Notes: a model not told the origin generated them from the sequence alone. Counted from the stretch's first letter, positions 1 to 11,451 are shown. The stretch is 64,000 bases of DNA from Euleptes europaea (GCF_029931775.1 NC_079320.1:59351521-59415520), one strand, 5' to 3'. Numbers and translations are program-made.

Positions 1-52
1 GATGGACCAAGGGTCTGATTCAGTATAAGGCAGCTTCATGTGTTCATGTGGG
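1..52 (+). repeat. tRNA-derived SINE, 3' end only
   Basis: The window opens inside a SINE. The text about a 'gatggaccaagggtctgatt' stretch and the following cagtataaggcagcttcatgtg matches the 3' parts of two fuller minus-strand copies at 47853-48325, which carry the tRNA-like head. The head of this copy lies upstream of the window. Confidence 0.75.
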
Positions 53-237
53 TGGGTCAACGCCAGAAATTCCTGGATGATGGTTATTATGAGGATCCAT
101 GTCAGTGTGACTTCTGGCCTGGGTTTGGTAGTGAAACCGACACGGACACGGACAGACTTAACAGGAGAAGAACCAGGAATGTGTGATTCTGACCATTCTC
201 CTGTAAGTCTCAGCAGGTTTTATTACCACCAAGCGTG

Positions 238-418
238 ATACAGCAGGAAAAGAGGAAGACCCAACAAGAGATGGATTGACTCTATAAAGGAAGCCACGGC
301 CATCAATTTGCAGGATCTGAGCAGGGCGGTTAAGGATAGGACACTTTGGAGGACATTGATTCATGGGGTCGCCATGAGTCGGAGACGACTTGACGGCACT
401 TAACACACACACACACAC
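238..418 (+). mobile_element. Bov-B (RTE) LINE, 5'-truncated 3' end
   Basis: This matches the last ~60 codons and tail of Bov-B reverse-transcriptase ORF (GSRKRGRPN-type stretch, ATALNLQDLSKAVKDRTLW-type end, then catgagtcgg...gacttgacggcacttaa and a (CA)n tail). Fuller copies of the same end are at 33137-33478 (minus) and 44957-45312 (plus). It is a dead, 5'-truncated copy. Confidence 0.85.
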
Positions 419-566
419 AATACCTTCGAGACCTGGGACATGGTAGCATTGTACTCCAGGGATTCTTTTTCTACCTTAGAGACCAAGATTTCAGGGTGTA
501 AAAGCTCCATCAAATTGAGTCCAGAAGATGGTGCTTGAGGGTGTTTTGGTCTGCCTCATTATTGCA

Positions 567-1785
567 TTTTTTTTTTCATTAATAAGTAGATATACAGAGG
601 GGGGAAATAGGGAAAGGGAAAATAATATTATTTACATATCATTTTGTTGGAATCTAACAATCTCTACCCCTCTTTATAATACCGTCTTCCATATTTTCTT
701 AACATAATAGTAATTTGATTTGACTAGATCTTTTATCTGGTGCTTTTAATATATTCATAAAAGGATTTCCATCTCTCATGATTCTGTTCTCGTGTATTAT
801 CTTTCATATATTCTGTTAATTGTGCCATAGTAATATATTCTAGGGACTTATCTAACCATGTTTGAAGTTTTGGGATCTTATTTGTTTTCCAAAGTGATGC
901 CAGGACTACTCTCGCCGCTGTTACAAGATATTTTAATACGATCTGTTGGTCCTCATTCATGGTATCTGGTGATTTATTCAGAAGAAAGAGTTTGGGATCA
1001 TATTTTATGCTCTGTCCTACGATGCCTTCGAGGTTCTTATGATTTTTTTTCCAATATTTCTGCACGACTTCACATGTCCACCAACAGTGGAAAAAAGTGC
1101 CTCTGATTTTATGACATTTCCAACAGAGTCCCGAAGCTTTGCTGTTCATATTCTGAATATCGCTAGGAGTTATATACCATCTGTGCAGCATCTTAAGGCA
1201 ATTTTCCTGAATACTTTGACATAAACTTAGAAATTTTCCGAAAGATCTGTTCCCATTCTTCTATCGTTATCGTTTCATTTAAGTTCTCCATCCATTTGAT
1301 TTGGCAGACTTTAACTTGTTCTTCCTCTGTATCGAACGATATTAGGAGTTTATAGATCTTTCCTAGAAGATGTTGTACTGGTTTGCTCATTAGTTGTTCA
1401 AATTCCGTCTCTTTTCTGATTTTACCTCTGACTGTACAGTCCTCCTTGAATCTCAACATTAGTTGATGATATGTCATCCAAGACATCTGTGGGTGGTCTT
1501 CCTGAATTTCCGTTAATGTTTTAAATGTTCCATCTTTTTTATTATGTCTCCATATCTAATGGAGCCATACCTTTTTCTATCCATTATAGAACCATAAACA
1601 CTGAATGGAGCCATCATTAACGGGGGGTTGGGACTTAGTCTTGATTTTAATTTCTTCCACACAGTAATCATGTTGTCCACAATTGGGTGATCTCTCTTTT
1701 CTTCCAGCTGTTTTTTGGGATTTCCCCCCCATAAAATTTGATGTGGTCCCACTTGCCAGTCAGAAAACATTAATGAGAAAATTGC
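567..1785 (-). mobile_element. L1 LINE fragment, ORF2 C-terminal region
   Basis: Minus-strand reading frames at 733-1191, 1193-1486 and 1513-1770 read as the C-terminal third of an L1 ORF2 protein. The clearest mark is the zinc-knuckle-like block CWKCHKIRGTFFHCWWTC (residues near 23-40 of the 733-1191 frame), followed by the usual helical tail. A T-run at about 567-577 is the poly(A) tail read from the other strand, so the copy has a 3' end and is 5'-truncated near 1785. Three separate frames show it carries at least two frameshifts or stops and is inactive. Confidence 0.8.
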
Positions 1786-2040
1786 ACAAGAAGAACAAAT
1801 AAAAAAGCTGGAAACCTAATGGTAACATATATTAGGGCTGCTGGCAGGACATTTTGAATTATCTGCTTCCGATAAATATTTGTTATTTTTTTCCCTTTGG
1901 AAGTAAACTGTGCTTCTTTCTTTCTTGTGTGAAGCCGCCAATCAAATAAAACGTTGAAGATCCCAGTTTCTCTTGAATAGGCTCACTCAATGCAAGGTCA
2001 CAGCTGTGTATATAAGTTTTTCTGCTTCGTGTCATTTATA

Positions 2041-3262
2041 CTACAGGGTTCCTCAAGGTTCTGTTTTGTTCCACATGCTGTTTAACATCTACATGAAACC
2101 AGTAGGAGAGACCACCCAGGAATTTGGGGTGAGGTATCATTAATATTAGGGCTGCAAACCTCCAGGTGGTAGGTGGAGATCTTCTGGGATTACAACTGAT
2201 CTCCAGGTGTCAGATATCAGGTCACCTGGAGAAAATGGACACTTTGGAAGGTAGAACCTATGGAATTATACCCCATTGAAATCCCTCTCCTCCCCAAACC
2301 CCACCCTCCTCAGGCTCCACCCCCAAAACCTCCAGGTATTTCCCAACCCAGGTCTGGCAACCCTAATTAATATGCAGACAACATTCTATTTCTACTTTCC
2401 ATCTGATTCAGAACGGGCACTGGACGGGCTGCCTGGACTCAGTAGGTCTGGATCAAGGCTTCAAACACTTTGGTGGAGCAACAACATACAAATATTTTAA
2501 ACAAACAAACTGACTCCCAATCCAGACAAAACAGAGATTCCATTGCTGACCTAAGAGGAAGTATTCAGTCTGTTCTATGTGGGATTGTACTCTCTGTAGT
2601 TCCCATTTGGCAGCACTTTAAGATACGACATCATTGGAAGGAGCCATTTTGCCAGTTACTGTTGGTGTGGCAACTGCAACCCTCGTGGACAGAGATAGTT
2701 TGCTCACAGTTATATATGTCTTGGTAATATCTAGGTTAAGTTTCTGCAAGGCACGTTGGTGGAGCTGGCCTTGGGGACTACCTGGAAATTTGAACTAGTT
2801 CAAAATACAGCCATTAGACTACTAAGTGGAACACATCTCAGCAGCACTGAAAATACATCACTCGTTTCCAAGTTTGATGTTGGGCATAATTTGAGGTTCT
2901 GATTTTTACTTCTGAAGTTCTATAAGGGTCGGGAGCAAGGTATCTGAAGGACCACCTTTTCCCACATGGATCTGCCAAAGATGAAGCAAGCTGCAACCGC
3001 ACATACAGCCTTTTCTAGGATGGCATCCAGCTTATGGAATTCCTTCCCCAGAGACACCCTCACTACCTTCTCTGTTGTTTTCTGATTGCCAGGTGACATC
3101 AATCTTATTCACCTCACCCTTTAATAGTTGTTACGCTGATTCTGTTTTAATTGCTGTAAACTGGATTGACTTATTGTTCTTGGATTTTATGGATGATATT
3201 ATTAGCTTTTCTGTGTTAGCCACTCTAAAAGCTCAATGAACTGAAAGAAGGGATGTAAATCA
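2041..3262 (+). mobile_element. L2-like LINE, 3' part, interrupted by a MITE
   Basis: The left piece (2041-2149) reads as the reverse-transcriptase block GVPQGS-LSPxLFNIYMKP. The coding sense resumes after 2372 with a diverged ADDTQLYF-type block, so the MITE at 2150-2371 split an existing LINE between two RT motifs. The rest (about 2500-3262) carries the C-terminal coding remnant (AxKLWNSLP-type stretch near 3030-3060) and an AT-rich 3' tail. The copy is heavily decayed. Assignment to L2 rather than another CR1-group clade is from memory. Confidence 0.65.
2150..2371 (-). mobile_element. MITE family A (AGGGTTGCCA ends)
   Basis: This ~220-bp non-coding element starts agggctgcaaacctcc and ends ctggcaacccta, a diverged form of the inverted termini AGGGTTGCCA / TGGCAACCCT seen in about ten copies here. 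It sits inside the L2-like LINE and is therefore younger than it. Confidence 0.75.
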
Positions 3263-3712
3263 TTTAAATGGCACAATCAGTGACGGTTTGCGGCGTACTT
3301 GGGAAGGAGAAGAAGGACCATGGACTAGGTTATGGCCTACAGTCCTCTTTGCCTCTCTGGTGATGCTGCCTACTGCTGGCTCTTAGCCTAGGCAAAGCTA
3401 CCCCTAGGCACAAAGATATTCCTTACACTAGAGAATACATGGCATGCTTGCAGTAGTGACAACCAATCTCTTCACTATGTTCACGTCTTAATGAGGGATG
3501 CTCAAACATTGGGCAGTTAAGCTCATGTCCAACTTACCAGTCATGATCAGGGAGCTAATCTTTGAATGTGCCTGTTTGTAGTTGGTAAGTAAGTATTTTT
3601 TAAAACCATACCATTCAGTATTCATCTCAGTAGTCCTTAGCAATATCAGTGGCTACCCATTGGATCAGTAGCATTTTTGTGCATGTGTGGTCCCCTACAG
3701 AGAGGGGGGAGG

Positions 3713-3755
<43 letters not shown>

Positions 3756-4242
3756 AACCCTTTTTGGGTAACTATTTGAGTTGCTCAGTGCCAAATCAAG
3801 CAGACTCAGTGTAGGCTGATCTCTACGTTTGAGCACAATATATTTGACTAACAGATTCCCAATGAGATTTGCAGCATCTTTGGTCATAACAGGTGGATAC
3901 AGAACAAGTCAACTGAATCAAAAACCATAATTTGTACAGGAAATCAAGATTTTTAAGTGACATCAAACACTAAATGGGATGAAAAATAACTATGAATTTC
4001 AAGGCAGTACTACGTAGTATATGAGTTCAGGGCAGGAGTTTTTAGGTGTTGTATTTTTTAAAAAATGGGTCCTTTTACAGATGCAAGTAAAAGCGGCAAG
4101 AATTATGATCCAAACATGCTGGAGGAGACAAACTGTTTATATGGACATTCACAGTGGTGTTTTTTTTTTTTTTGCTAAGCCCTTTTTTTTTAGCACTTCA
4201 AACACCTCATCTCTTTTTTAAGATAAGTGGGCTCAATTTCTT
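3263..4242. other. No gene seen; (GA)n microsatellite
   Basis: I see no coding signal or recognisable repeat family here except a (GA)n run at about 3714-3752 and short A/T runs near 4060 and 4158-4190. Confidence 0.6.
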
Positions 4243-4448
4243 TTAGTATTCCAAGGACATCATAAGAAGCAGACCTTCTGTGTTCAATAACAGGTCCACT
4301 GGAGTCAACATTTGTTCTGTGAACTGTTTTGTCGCCTGCAGAGCGACATAATAAACTGCTTTGACAAACTGGGCATTTTTCCATCGGAACATTAATGTTG
4401 GCTTTAATGGATCCTTTATTATTGGAACAATGTTTTTTTTAATTTCAT
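4243..4448 (-). other. Unassigned minus-strand open frame with splice-acceptor context
   Basis: On the minus strand a good acceptor (pyrimidine-rich tract ending tttgttttcag) is followed at 4448 by an open frame starting DEIKKNIVPIIKDPLKPTLM and ending in a stop at 4243. A second frame over 4190-4384 is also open. The composition looks protein-like (FRWKNAQFVKAVYYVALQ), but I do not recognise the family, and the usable sense may shift frame partway, which would fit a decayed exon or pseudogene. It may equally be chance. Confidence 0.25.
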
Positions 4449-5084
4449 CTGAAAACAAACATAAAATTATCGACAAAGGCTAATGCTTTTGTTCAGAATA
4501 GATGAGTACATGAAAAGATGAGTACACGAAGACGCTAGCATTAAAAAAAAAACCTGAACACAACTCATTACCATTTGACAAAAACGCATTTCACGTTTTT
4601 CTCATTTCAAGCACGCACCATCAAGTTAGCATTTCAAAAAAGGGTCCCCAGCATAGATTGATGCAGGCTGCACTCCATAAAAACGAAGGAAGTCCTGACT
4701 ACAGAATAAGTTATATGGAATTGGAATCCAGTGTTAGTTGGCAAATGATTCTCCTGGTAGGATACAATGGCTCCGCATATGATTCCCATTGATGCAAACT
4801 AGTTTTATCCAAACTAAGGGTATATCAAGGTGACCCTTGTTTTACTAATTATCTGAGTTTACACAAAGCTGGATGTACCAGCAACATCTTTAGCAAAGGA
4901 AAGTAAGAAAGAGCTAGACCTCAGTAGCATCTCCAATTAAAGGACCTTGGATGGCATAGCTGGGGAACGTTTCTGCTTCAGGCTCAAGAGATTTCTCTTT
5001 GATGATTTTATCCTAATACAAACACACCCTTTTGGGGCCACATACACTTTCCCCCATGAGCACTACAACCTTTGCTTTCAATGT
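4449..5084. other. No gene or known repeat seen
   Basis: AT-rich, apparently unique sequence. I see no open frame with coding character. Confidence 0.5.
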
Positions 5085-5292
5085 AGGGTTGCCAGGTCCT
5101 CCTTTGCCACCAGCAGGAGATATTTGGGGTGGAGCCTGAGGAGGGCGGGCTTTGGGGAGAGGAGGGATTTCAATGCCATAGACTCCAATTGCCAAAGCAG
5201 CCATTTTCTCCAGGTGAACTGATCTGTATCGGCTGGAGATCAATTGTAATAGCAGGAGATCTCCAGCTAGTACCTGGAGGTTGGCAACCCTA
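5085..5292 (+). mobile_element. MITE family A
   Basis: A near-full copy running from tagggttgccaggtcc to ggttggcaacccta. It holds the family core: a ggagcctgaggagggcgg block, ccatagactccaattgcc, and two antiparallel ctggagatc/gatctccag segments near the right end. Confidence 0.85.
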
Positions 5293-5879
5293 ATTCAATG
5301 CCAGCTGTAAAGTAAAGTTTGGTAGCAAGGTGAAAGCTGTCATACCCTCCTGGCCATATGTCTGCAAAGCTGAATTGGGCAGAACTGTGATGTATGATGA
5401 GCCACAGTCTGCAGGGAGACTCCTCTCATGGCCATGAGCTAGATCAAGGCGGAGCAGACAGGGATGACTGTCAAAAACGTATACTATATCATCATCCTCA
5501 TCAATGGGAACCTACAGCTGTATATTAGTTGAAGACTCTTGGACTTTAACAAAATGGCTTCCTCTTACTCTACAGAACTAATTGTTTCTAATACTTCTAG
5601 GCCATGCTTTCAGACAAAGGGTTTCTGAGGCAAACAAAATGTAAAATTATATTCAAACTATGACAATAAACCAACATAACATATTAAAATGAAAAATAAG
5701 CAAATAATAAAAAAGTATTTTTTTAAAAAAAACCAAAAAACAGGAGCAACAAACGATTGCTCTAAAAAGAGCAACCATAATGAGACAATGAATAACAAAC
5801 AGCAGCGAGATGCATCAGTTTAAGAAGGAAGATATTCATCAAGAAGGTCAAGTTTTGAAGGCTGTCTCCTGTATGAACC

Positions 5880-6115
5880 TAGCCAGAGTTTGAAATTATC
5901 CCCTGTGGCTATCTTTCATGTTATTCTCATCTGAGGTACAGTGGGTGGGTTACATGAGACAGGGTCTTTTCCATAGTGGCCCCAAGGTTATGGAACTCTC
6001 TATCAACACGTATTTGCCTTGGACCAGTCTTTCCTGGATTACTAATAGAAAATTAAAATGCCACTTTTCTAGACAACTTTGAGTTTGTGATTTGGCTGCT
6101 GTAGCTTTTCTTTAT
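5880..6115 (+). mobile_element. LINE remnant (L2-like C-terminal coding end), low confidence
   Basis: The stretch around 5977-6080 reads in one frame as a diverged APRLWNSLP-type end of a CR1/L2-group reverse transcriptase, like the better-kept part of the LINE at 2041-3262. The boundaries are vague. Confidence 0.35.
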
Positions 6116-6120
6116 ATATT

Positions 6121-6472
6121 TGTCAGGAGCAGGCCATGAGGATGGTATGCGGTAGTGCGATTGTGCTGCTTCCAGGTGCTGTTGTGCTATTCTGTCCAAG
6201 GCCAGTCTATGCCCCGTGTTTAGTCTTCATAGATTCCCATACTGTGGGAATCGCCAAGTACTCCTTCCTGCCTCTGGGAGGGGGGTTGCCTGGGTTACCA
6301 GTTATCTCCTTTTGCTCTTCCATATATGCTATGTACCTTGCCTTTGCCCCTTACTAGTGTCCTTTTGAATATGGCTTCTGAAACCTGTCGATTCTAACCA
6401 ATAAAACTGCTTTCGTGGATTTGCCGTCTGCTGAAATCTGTTTATGGGTTCGCCGCAGGCCTAGAGCTTACA
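6121..6472 (+). mobile_element. Solo LTR of an LTR retroelement
   Basis: A 352-bp segment begins TGTCAGGAGC and ends AGAGCTTACA (TG...CA ends). It is flanked by a perfect 5-bp target duplication ATATT (6116-6120 and 6473-6477). An AATAAA signal sits at 6400-6405, about 70 bp from the right end, as in an R/U5 boundary. No internal region or second LTR is present, so this is a solo LTR left by recombination. As an LTR it looks whole. The intact target duplication suggests moderate age. A 5-bp duplication fits Gypsy or some endogenous retroviruses; the family is not resolved. Confidence 0.7.
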
Positions 6473-6477
6473 ATATT

Positions 6478-8129
6478 TCACTGATTAATCTGCTGCTCGA
6501 TCCACTTAGTTGAAAGATTTTTCCTCTCATGCTGTTAGGGTTTTATTAATACCATGAATTTTCCTGATTTTAGGATTTGTGAGACTGGTATTCACTGTTC
6601 TTGGAGCCTGTAGGTCATTTTAAATAACATACATAAATAAAATATAACTCATTATAATCATTATAATCATATCACCTTGGGTCACACTGATACCTCGGTC
6701 ATTATGAATTCATAGTGACAATGGATTTATCACCCATCTTACCAGTAAAAGGAGTGTTTGAAATGTATACGTGTTATAACATGTTGAAAGGAAACATCTA
6801 TTCATTAGGTAATTAATAAGCTAGAATGGTTTGGCATGTGGTCTCTGTCTGGAATATGGTTTTGTCCCACAGGTCAACAGAAAGGTGAAAATCGGGGTCT
6901 TGAAGAAGTAATGAGGGGTGGATGCAAGGAAGTGTAGAAGGCTGAAGCCAACATCACAGTGAATCATCAGGCCTATACCTCAGAGGGTCCTTGTGCATTT
7001 CAAAAGCATACAGAACAGACAGTTCCATCAGATGCAGCTTCTCCTATCAATGTAAATCTTTAAAGGAGATAGCCACACGTAGGACAATTCTACGCCTTTG
7101 CTCAAACAAGGTCCCCATCATGGTCTCTGGGAGGTCCTTGGGGCACTTAGAAGGCTGAATTTTCAGTGATCTGAATCTTTCTTTGGCTGAAGGGATTTAG
7201 AGTTCTCTGCAATTCTTTTTTAGTACAGAACATATCTGTGGACTTATCTTGCATATGTTATAAGGAGTGTAATTAATCTGTTGCTTCCAGAATGTAGGAG
7301 AAATGCAAATTAGAGGACAGGAAGCGACATTACACAAGATTGTTTAACAATCTAATTTTTCATATTTATAAGATGCTTGCTTTACTTTGAAAGGAAAAAG
7401 CTGGGCATTCTTCTGCAAAATATGTTTAGAAATTATAAATCCAGCAAAGTTAGTATTCTAGTGGGGAATACAGTCCTGAGGGTTGATATATCCCACAGCT
7501 CTGGAAGAACAGATAGCAGGAAAATATCCTTTGATGTTTTATTTAAAAATTGTGCTCAATAATTCAATAAAGAGATCCATTATCATCATGAAACAGCAAA
7601 AATGTGCTATGAATACAATAAAAATTTAAACGAAAAGGAACTAATATACATTTAGTACCTGTTTACATTTCAGAAACCGTTTTCTGTGATCATTTGCAGC
7701 AAGCGTGACGGCTTAACTCATAGCTGCTGTTATATGGCAGGCATAAGCACAGAGCCCAATTTTTTAAATCTTGGAAACAATGAATGAAAAGAAAACATGA
7801 TTGCATGTGCTTTTGTTAATATAAATGGGATTCTGTTAGCCATTTCAGAGGAGACTCAGAGTAGCAAAGCAAACATTTTACCAATATTCTCCCCCATCCA
7901 ACCAGTCATAGGCTTCCAAGAGGACAACTGCTGGAGACATGAAATAGCCAAGTGCTGTTGCAGTGGAAATGTTCTAGGAGCAATATGACATGTGGAGGGG
8001 GAAAATGGCCTCTGACGCTGCCCAACCTTTCCAGATAACATTGGCAGGTTACTCTTTGTGTGGTAGATGCGACTGTCTTCCAGTGCCTTCCAAATCCATC
8101 ACTCTATTTCCCATTGCGGTTCTTTCCAG
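6478..8129. other. No gene or known repeat seen
   Basis: Apparently unique AT-rich DNA. The only longer open frames (7377-7562, 7797-7988) lack coding character. Confidence 0.5.
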
Positions 8130-8700
8130 AGGCAGAATTCTTTCTCTCCCCCAAGGCTGGTATCACATGCCCGCACAGCTGCTTCTTAGAAAGTAGCAGT
8201 ATTGAGTCATTAGAAAGCACAGCTGGGCATTACGCTGGGGCCATTTATATGAAAAGAGGATCTCACTTTAATTAATCTCCTGCTGCTGTTCCCGCCTGAT
8301 CTGAAGTCAAGTGCCAGTGGGCGGATGGGTCACCGGTGGAAATGTATGCTGTCAGGTGCAGCATAAGAAGCCCTTATTCCATTATTATCCTAACAGAGCT
8401 GTGAGAAATCAATCATGTTATATTAAAAAGCGATTTTTACAAAAAAAGGAAAATGTTGGCTATGAACAGGATCTGAGAATTACACACAATTGCCTTTATA
8501 GTCCGAATTCAGGCAGAACAATTGAGAAATGACAGGAACCAGGGCAATGAGGCAGCTCCCCTCTGTTTCAAATGTAAATTTAAAGGTGCGGGGGAGAAGT
8601 CTTGTCAAAAGAAAAGCAATAGGCAAAGGCAAGTGCTCTGAAAACAAGCACTCTTTCCCTTGGGCTTCCTTTTGTTTCATTCCTCCTGTTTCAAAAAATG
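8130..8700. promoter_or_regulatory. Candidate conserved non-coding element
   Basis: This repeat-free block has the look of a vertebrate conserved enhancer: homeodomain-type TAATTAAT (8270-8277 region), mixed AT/GC composition and no frame with coding character. There is no alignment behind this; it is a guess from word content and from the lack of repeats in a repeat-dense region. Confidence 0.25.
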
Positions 8701-8915
8701 CTGTCCCTTCTCTGATGCCAGCAATAGGTCGTCAATATTCAAATATTGTAAAAGTTTGTCTTCAAAAACAACAGTAATGTTGGATCTGAAGCATTGACAG
8801 CGGACTGAGAAACTTTCTTCCATACGACATTGTTGATCTGGTGCCTTATGGTAGAGCTGGAAACAACAAGCAGTGGACATATTTTATTACAGTTGACTAT
8901 ATGTGTGTATTTATC

Positions 8916-9195
8916 CGGTCTGGTGTAGTGGTTAAGAGCAGCGCACTCTAACCTGGAGAACCAGGTTCGATTCCCTACACTTCCACGTGAAGCCTGCTGG
9001 TTGACCTTGGGCCAGTCACAGTTCTCTCAGAACTCTCTCAGCCCACGTGGAGCAGGGTTAGGGTTAACGCAGGGTTAGGGTTAGGGTCAGCCCACGTGGA
9101 AGCAGGCAATGGCAGGCAATGACACCTCTGAAAGTCTCTTGCCTTGAAAACCCTCCGGGGTTGCCATAAGTTAGCTGTGACTTGACAGCGCTTTA
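8916..9195 (+). mobile_element. tRNA-headed SINE with Bov-B-like tail (Sauria type)
   Basis: The left part has a tRNA-like pol III promoter: box A-like tgtagtggttaagagc and box B-like ggttcgattccc. The right part (gcaggcaatgg ... gccataagttagctgtgacttgacagc) is the body and tail also found on the 5S-headed SINEs at 41078 and 56597. The tail resembles the Bov-B 3' end, which suggests Bov-B mobilised it. A telomeric patch interrupts this copy at 9052-9086. Confidence 0.8.
9038..9100 (+). repeat. Interstitial telomeric repeat between 14-bp direct repeats
   Basis: The stretch 9052-9086 is a 35-bp run made of TTAGGG units (gcagggttagggttaacg followed by cagggttagggttaggg). The same 14 bases, tcagcccacgtgga, flank it at 9038-9051 and 9087-9100. 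Other copies of this SINE have no telomeric units here. Confidence 0.85.
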
Positions 9196-9967
9196 CTCCA
9201 CCACCACCACCACCACATGCACACACATTCTTCACTGGAAGGTCACCTGCAAGAACTGTCAGAGCATGTTTCAAAAAACAACAACGGGGGGAAAAACCCA
9301 GGAGCAAGCTGACAAATTCATTCTGCAATGTCTAGGCCAACTTTCTATTAATATTTTAAAATTCTGCTTCCCTAAAGATTCCAGGTGCTGATACTGGAGG
9401 GCATCTACATTTTATTCTTTATTACATGTCCACCTTTCTCCGTGGAACTCAAGATGGCAGGCATAGATCTTCCTATTAAACTCTCATCCAGGCACCAACC
9501 ATACCCAGACCTGTTTTGGTTAAGTCATGTTGCTACACCATGTACCTGCAGATCATGCCCCCTAGACTTTGAAGAACTGGATAGAATTTGATGTCGATTT
9601 TCCCACTAGACAGCTGCAGTGTCAGGAGAATTTTCACTTTTGAAGCTGTTTGTCTTCACAGACTCTGAAGCTGTGTGTTTGTGTCTATGTGTGCATGCAC
9701 AGACACAATGGTTTTACAGATACATGTGTAATGTCTATATCAGAAATGTATGCTCTGGAAATGTATGCTTGGACCCAGAGATCATTCTTGAAAGAGGAAT
9801 TCTTTTGTCTGACTTTTGTTCTTATCTCTGTGAGAATACACTAAGGGGTTGTTTTAAAAGTGGGAGGTCTGGATATGAAGAATGGCATTCGCAAAATCAA
9901 GTTTCAGAGATTTAGGATGAGGCAGAGGAAATCAGTCCAGGATTGTTACAGACTGGGAAGTAAATGA

Positions 9968-10198
9968 CCAGCGTGGTTAAGAGCTGTGGACTCTAATCTG
10001 GAGAACCAGGTTTGATTCCCTATTCGTCCACATGCAGCCTGCTGGGCGACCTTGGGTCAGTCACAGTTCTCTCAGAACTCTCTCAGCCACACCTACCTCA
10101 CAGGGTGCCTGTTGTGGGGGGGAGGGAATGCGATTATAAGCCTCTTTGAGACTCCTTAAAGGTAGAGAAAAGCAGGGTATAAAAACTAACTCTTCTTC
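9968..10198 (+). mobile_element. tRNA-headed SINE with T/C-rich tail
   Basis: Box A-like gtggttaagagctgtgg and box B-like ggtttgattccc are followed by ccttgggtcagtcacag, ctctctcagcc and a 3' end aaaactaactcttcttct. The first few bases of the head are missing. The family differs from the 8916 copy in its 3' half. Confidence 0.8.
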
Positions 10199-10244
10199 TC
10201 CTGGAAGATGACAATTAAGCCGAAAGCCCTAAAGACCTCAATCA

Positions 10245-10500
10245 TATAGATGAGCTTTTGATGAAGACATGGCAAATACCTGGGTCCCAGGGCTAGTTCC
10301 AGATTTTTTGTGGTGGGGGGGAGGTCTCTGCCTACCACCTGTGTATCCTTTTCCTGCTTGGAGCCTGGGGAGGACTGGGACCTCAGTGGGGTAAAATGCC
10401 ATAGAGTCCACCCTCCAAAGCATCCATTTTCTCTGGGGGAGCTGATCTCAGTAGTCTGGAGATAGGGTTGCCGGGTTCCCCCTGTCTGCCGGTGCAGGAT
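10245..10500 (+). mobile_element. Diverged MITE A relative
   Basis: It shares gagcctggggaggac, ccatagagtcca, ccattttctc and gctgatctc with family A, but has a different left part. The element at 22447-22642 is the same variant. A second gggttgccgggttcccc start at 10467 suggests two abutting copies. Confidence 0.5.
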
Positions 10501-11451
10501 GGAGATGACTCCCTGCCCCTTTCTCTCCAAAACTGGGAAGGAGGGAGGAAGAGAATCATTACATACTCTGATAACAGAACATGAAATGAAATTACAAAAG
10601 CAGATAAAATAAATATGGTGGTGTTGGTTGAGTTGCTCTGCTGTCTTTTTCATATCTAAAAGGGGTATTCTTTCTTTTGTCTCCTTCTCCCCCTCACCAA
10701 TTTTCCTTCTAGGGCAGGGGGATGCTGAGTTAAGAGGAAGCACCTGGTGGCACGCAAGAGAAAACAGGTTAGGATGCCATTCTTGGATATCATGTTAAAT
10801 CAGAAGGTGTGCAATTTAAGATGCATTAGAACCTGACTGTGTCAAGAGAATAAAGTCTCCTTGCTGATTACAGAAATGGAAGTGCCTCTCCACATGGGGT
10901 TACCACAGCTGATATTAGATCCCACAGTGTTCAAAGTGAATAAAACAGTTCAGTCTAACTATATATTGAGGAATACAGTCACACGGTGCTTTGAAGTGTG
11001 TCACTGTCAAAAGTGCAGTTTTTCCATTAACTGCTTTAGCGAGTTCTCTTGCTTCTACCTCTGTAGAACGATGGCTAATTTGTAAATTGTGGCCACATGA
11101 GCTGAACACACCACATGCCAAAATTCTCCTCTCCCCTTCCTGGAAAGATAGGATTGCGGCAATGGATTGGCTTCAGATCCTACCCTGTGACTCATCAATC
11201 CAGAGCAGCAAGTCAGTTCCCAGCTGAAGGACATTTCCTAAGAAAGATGACGTCCTTCTGCTACTACTCCAGAGGGAAAAGGCCCTCTAAATCCCTGACC
11301 CATTCTTTTTTGTATATCTCGAGGGCTGGTACTGTTTTCAACAAATGCCATTAATTTAGTAAACCAATCAGACTAATGGTTGAACGTCTACAGCAGGGAA
11401 CACAGTTGTGTAGTGTCACATGAGATACTGGCAGTAAACCTTATGATCACT

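Noticed and set aside
8916-9000. tRNA gene
   Set aside because: Boxes A and B are tRNA-like, but the sequence cannot form a full cloverleaf and recurs as a dispersed SINE.
10186-10743. 185-codon minus-strand frame
   Set aside because: It runs through SINE tail and MITE sequence, with no conserved motif and no splice logic.
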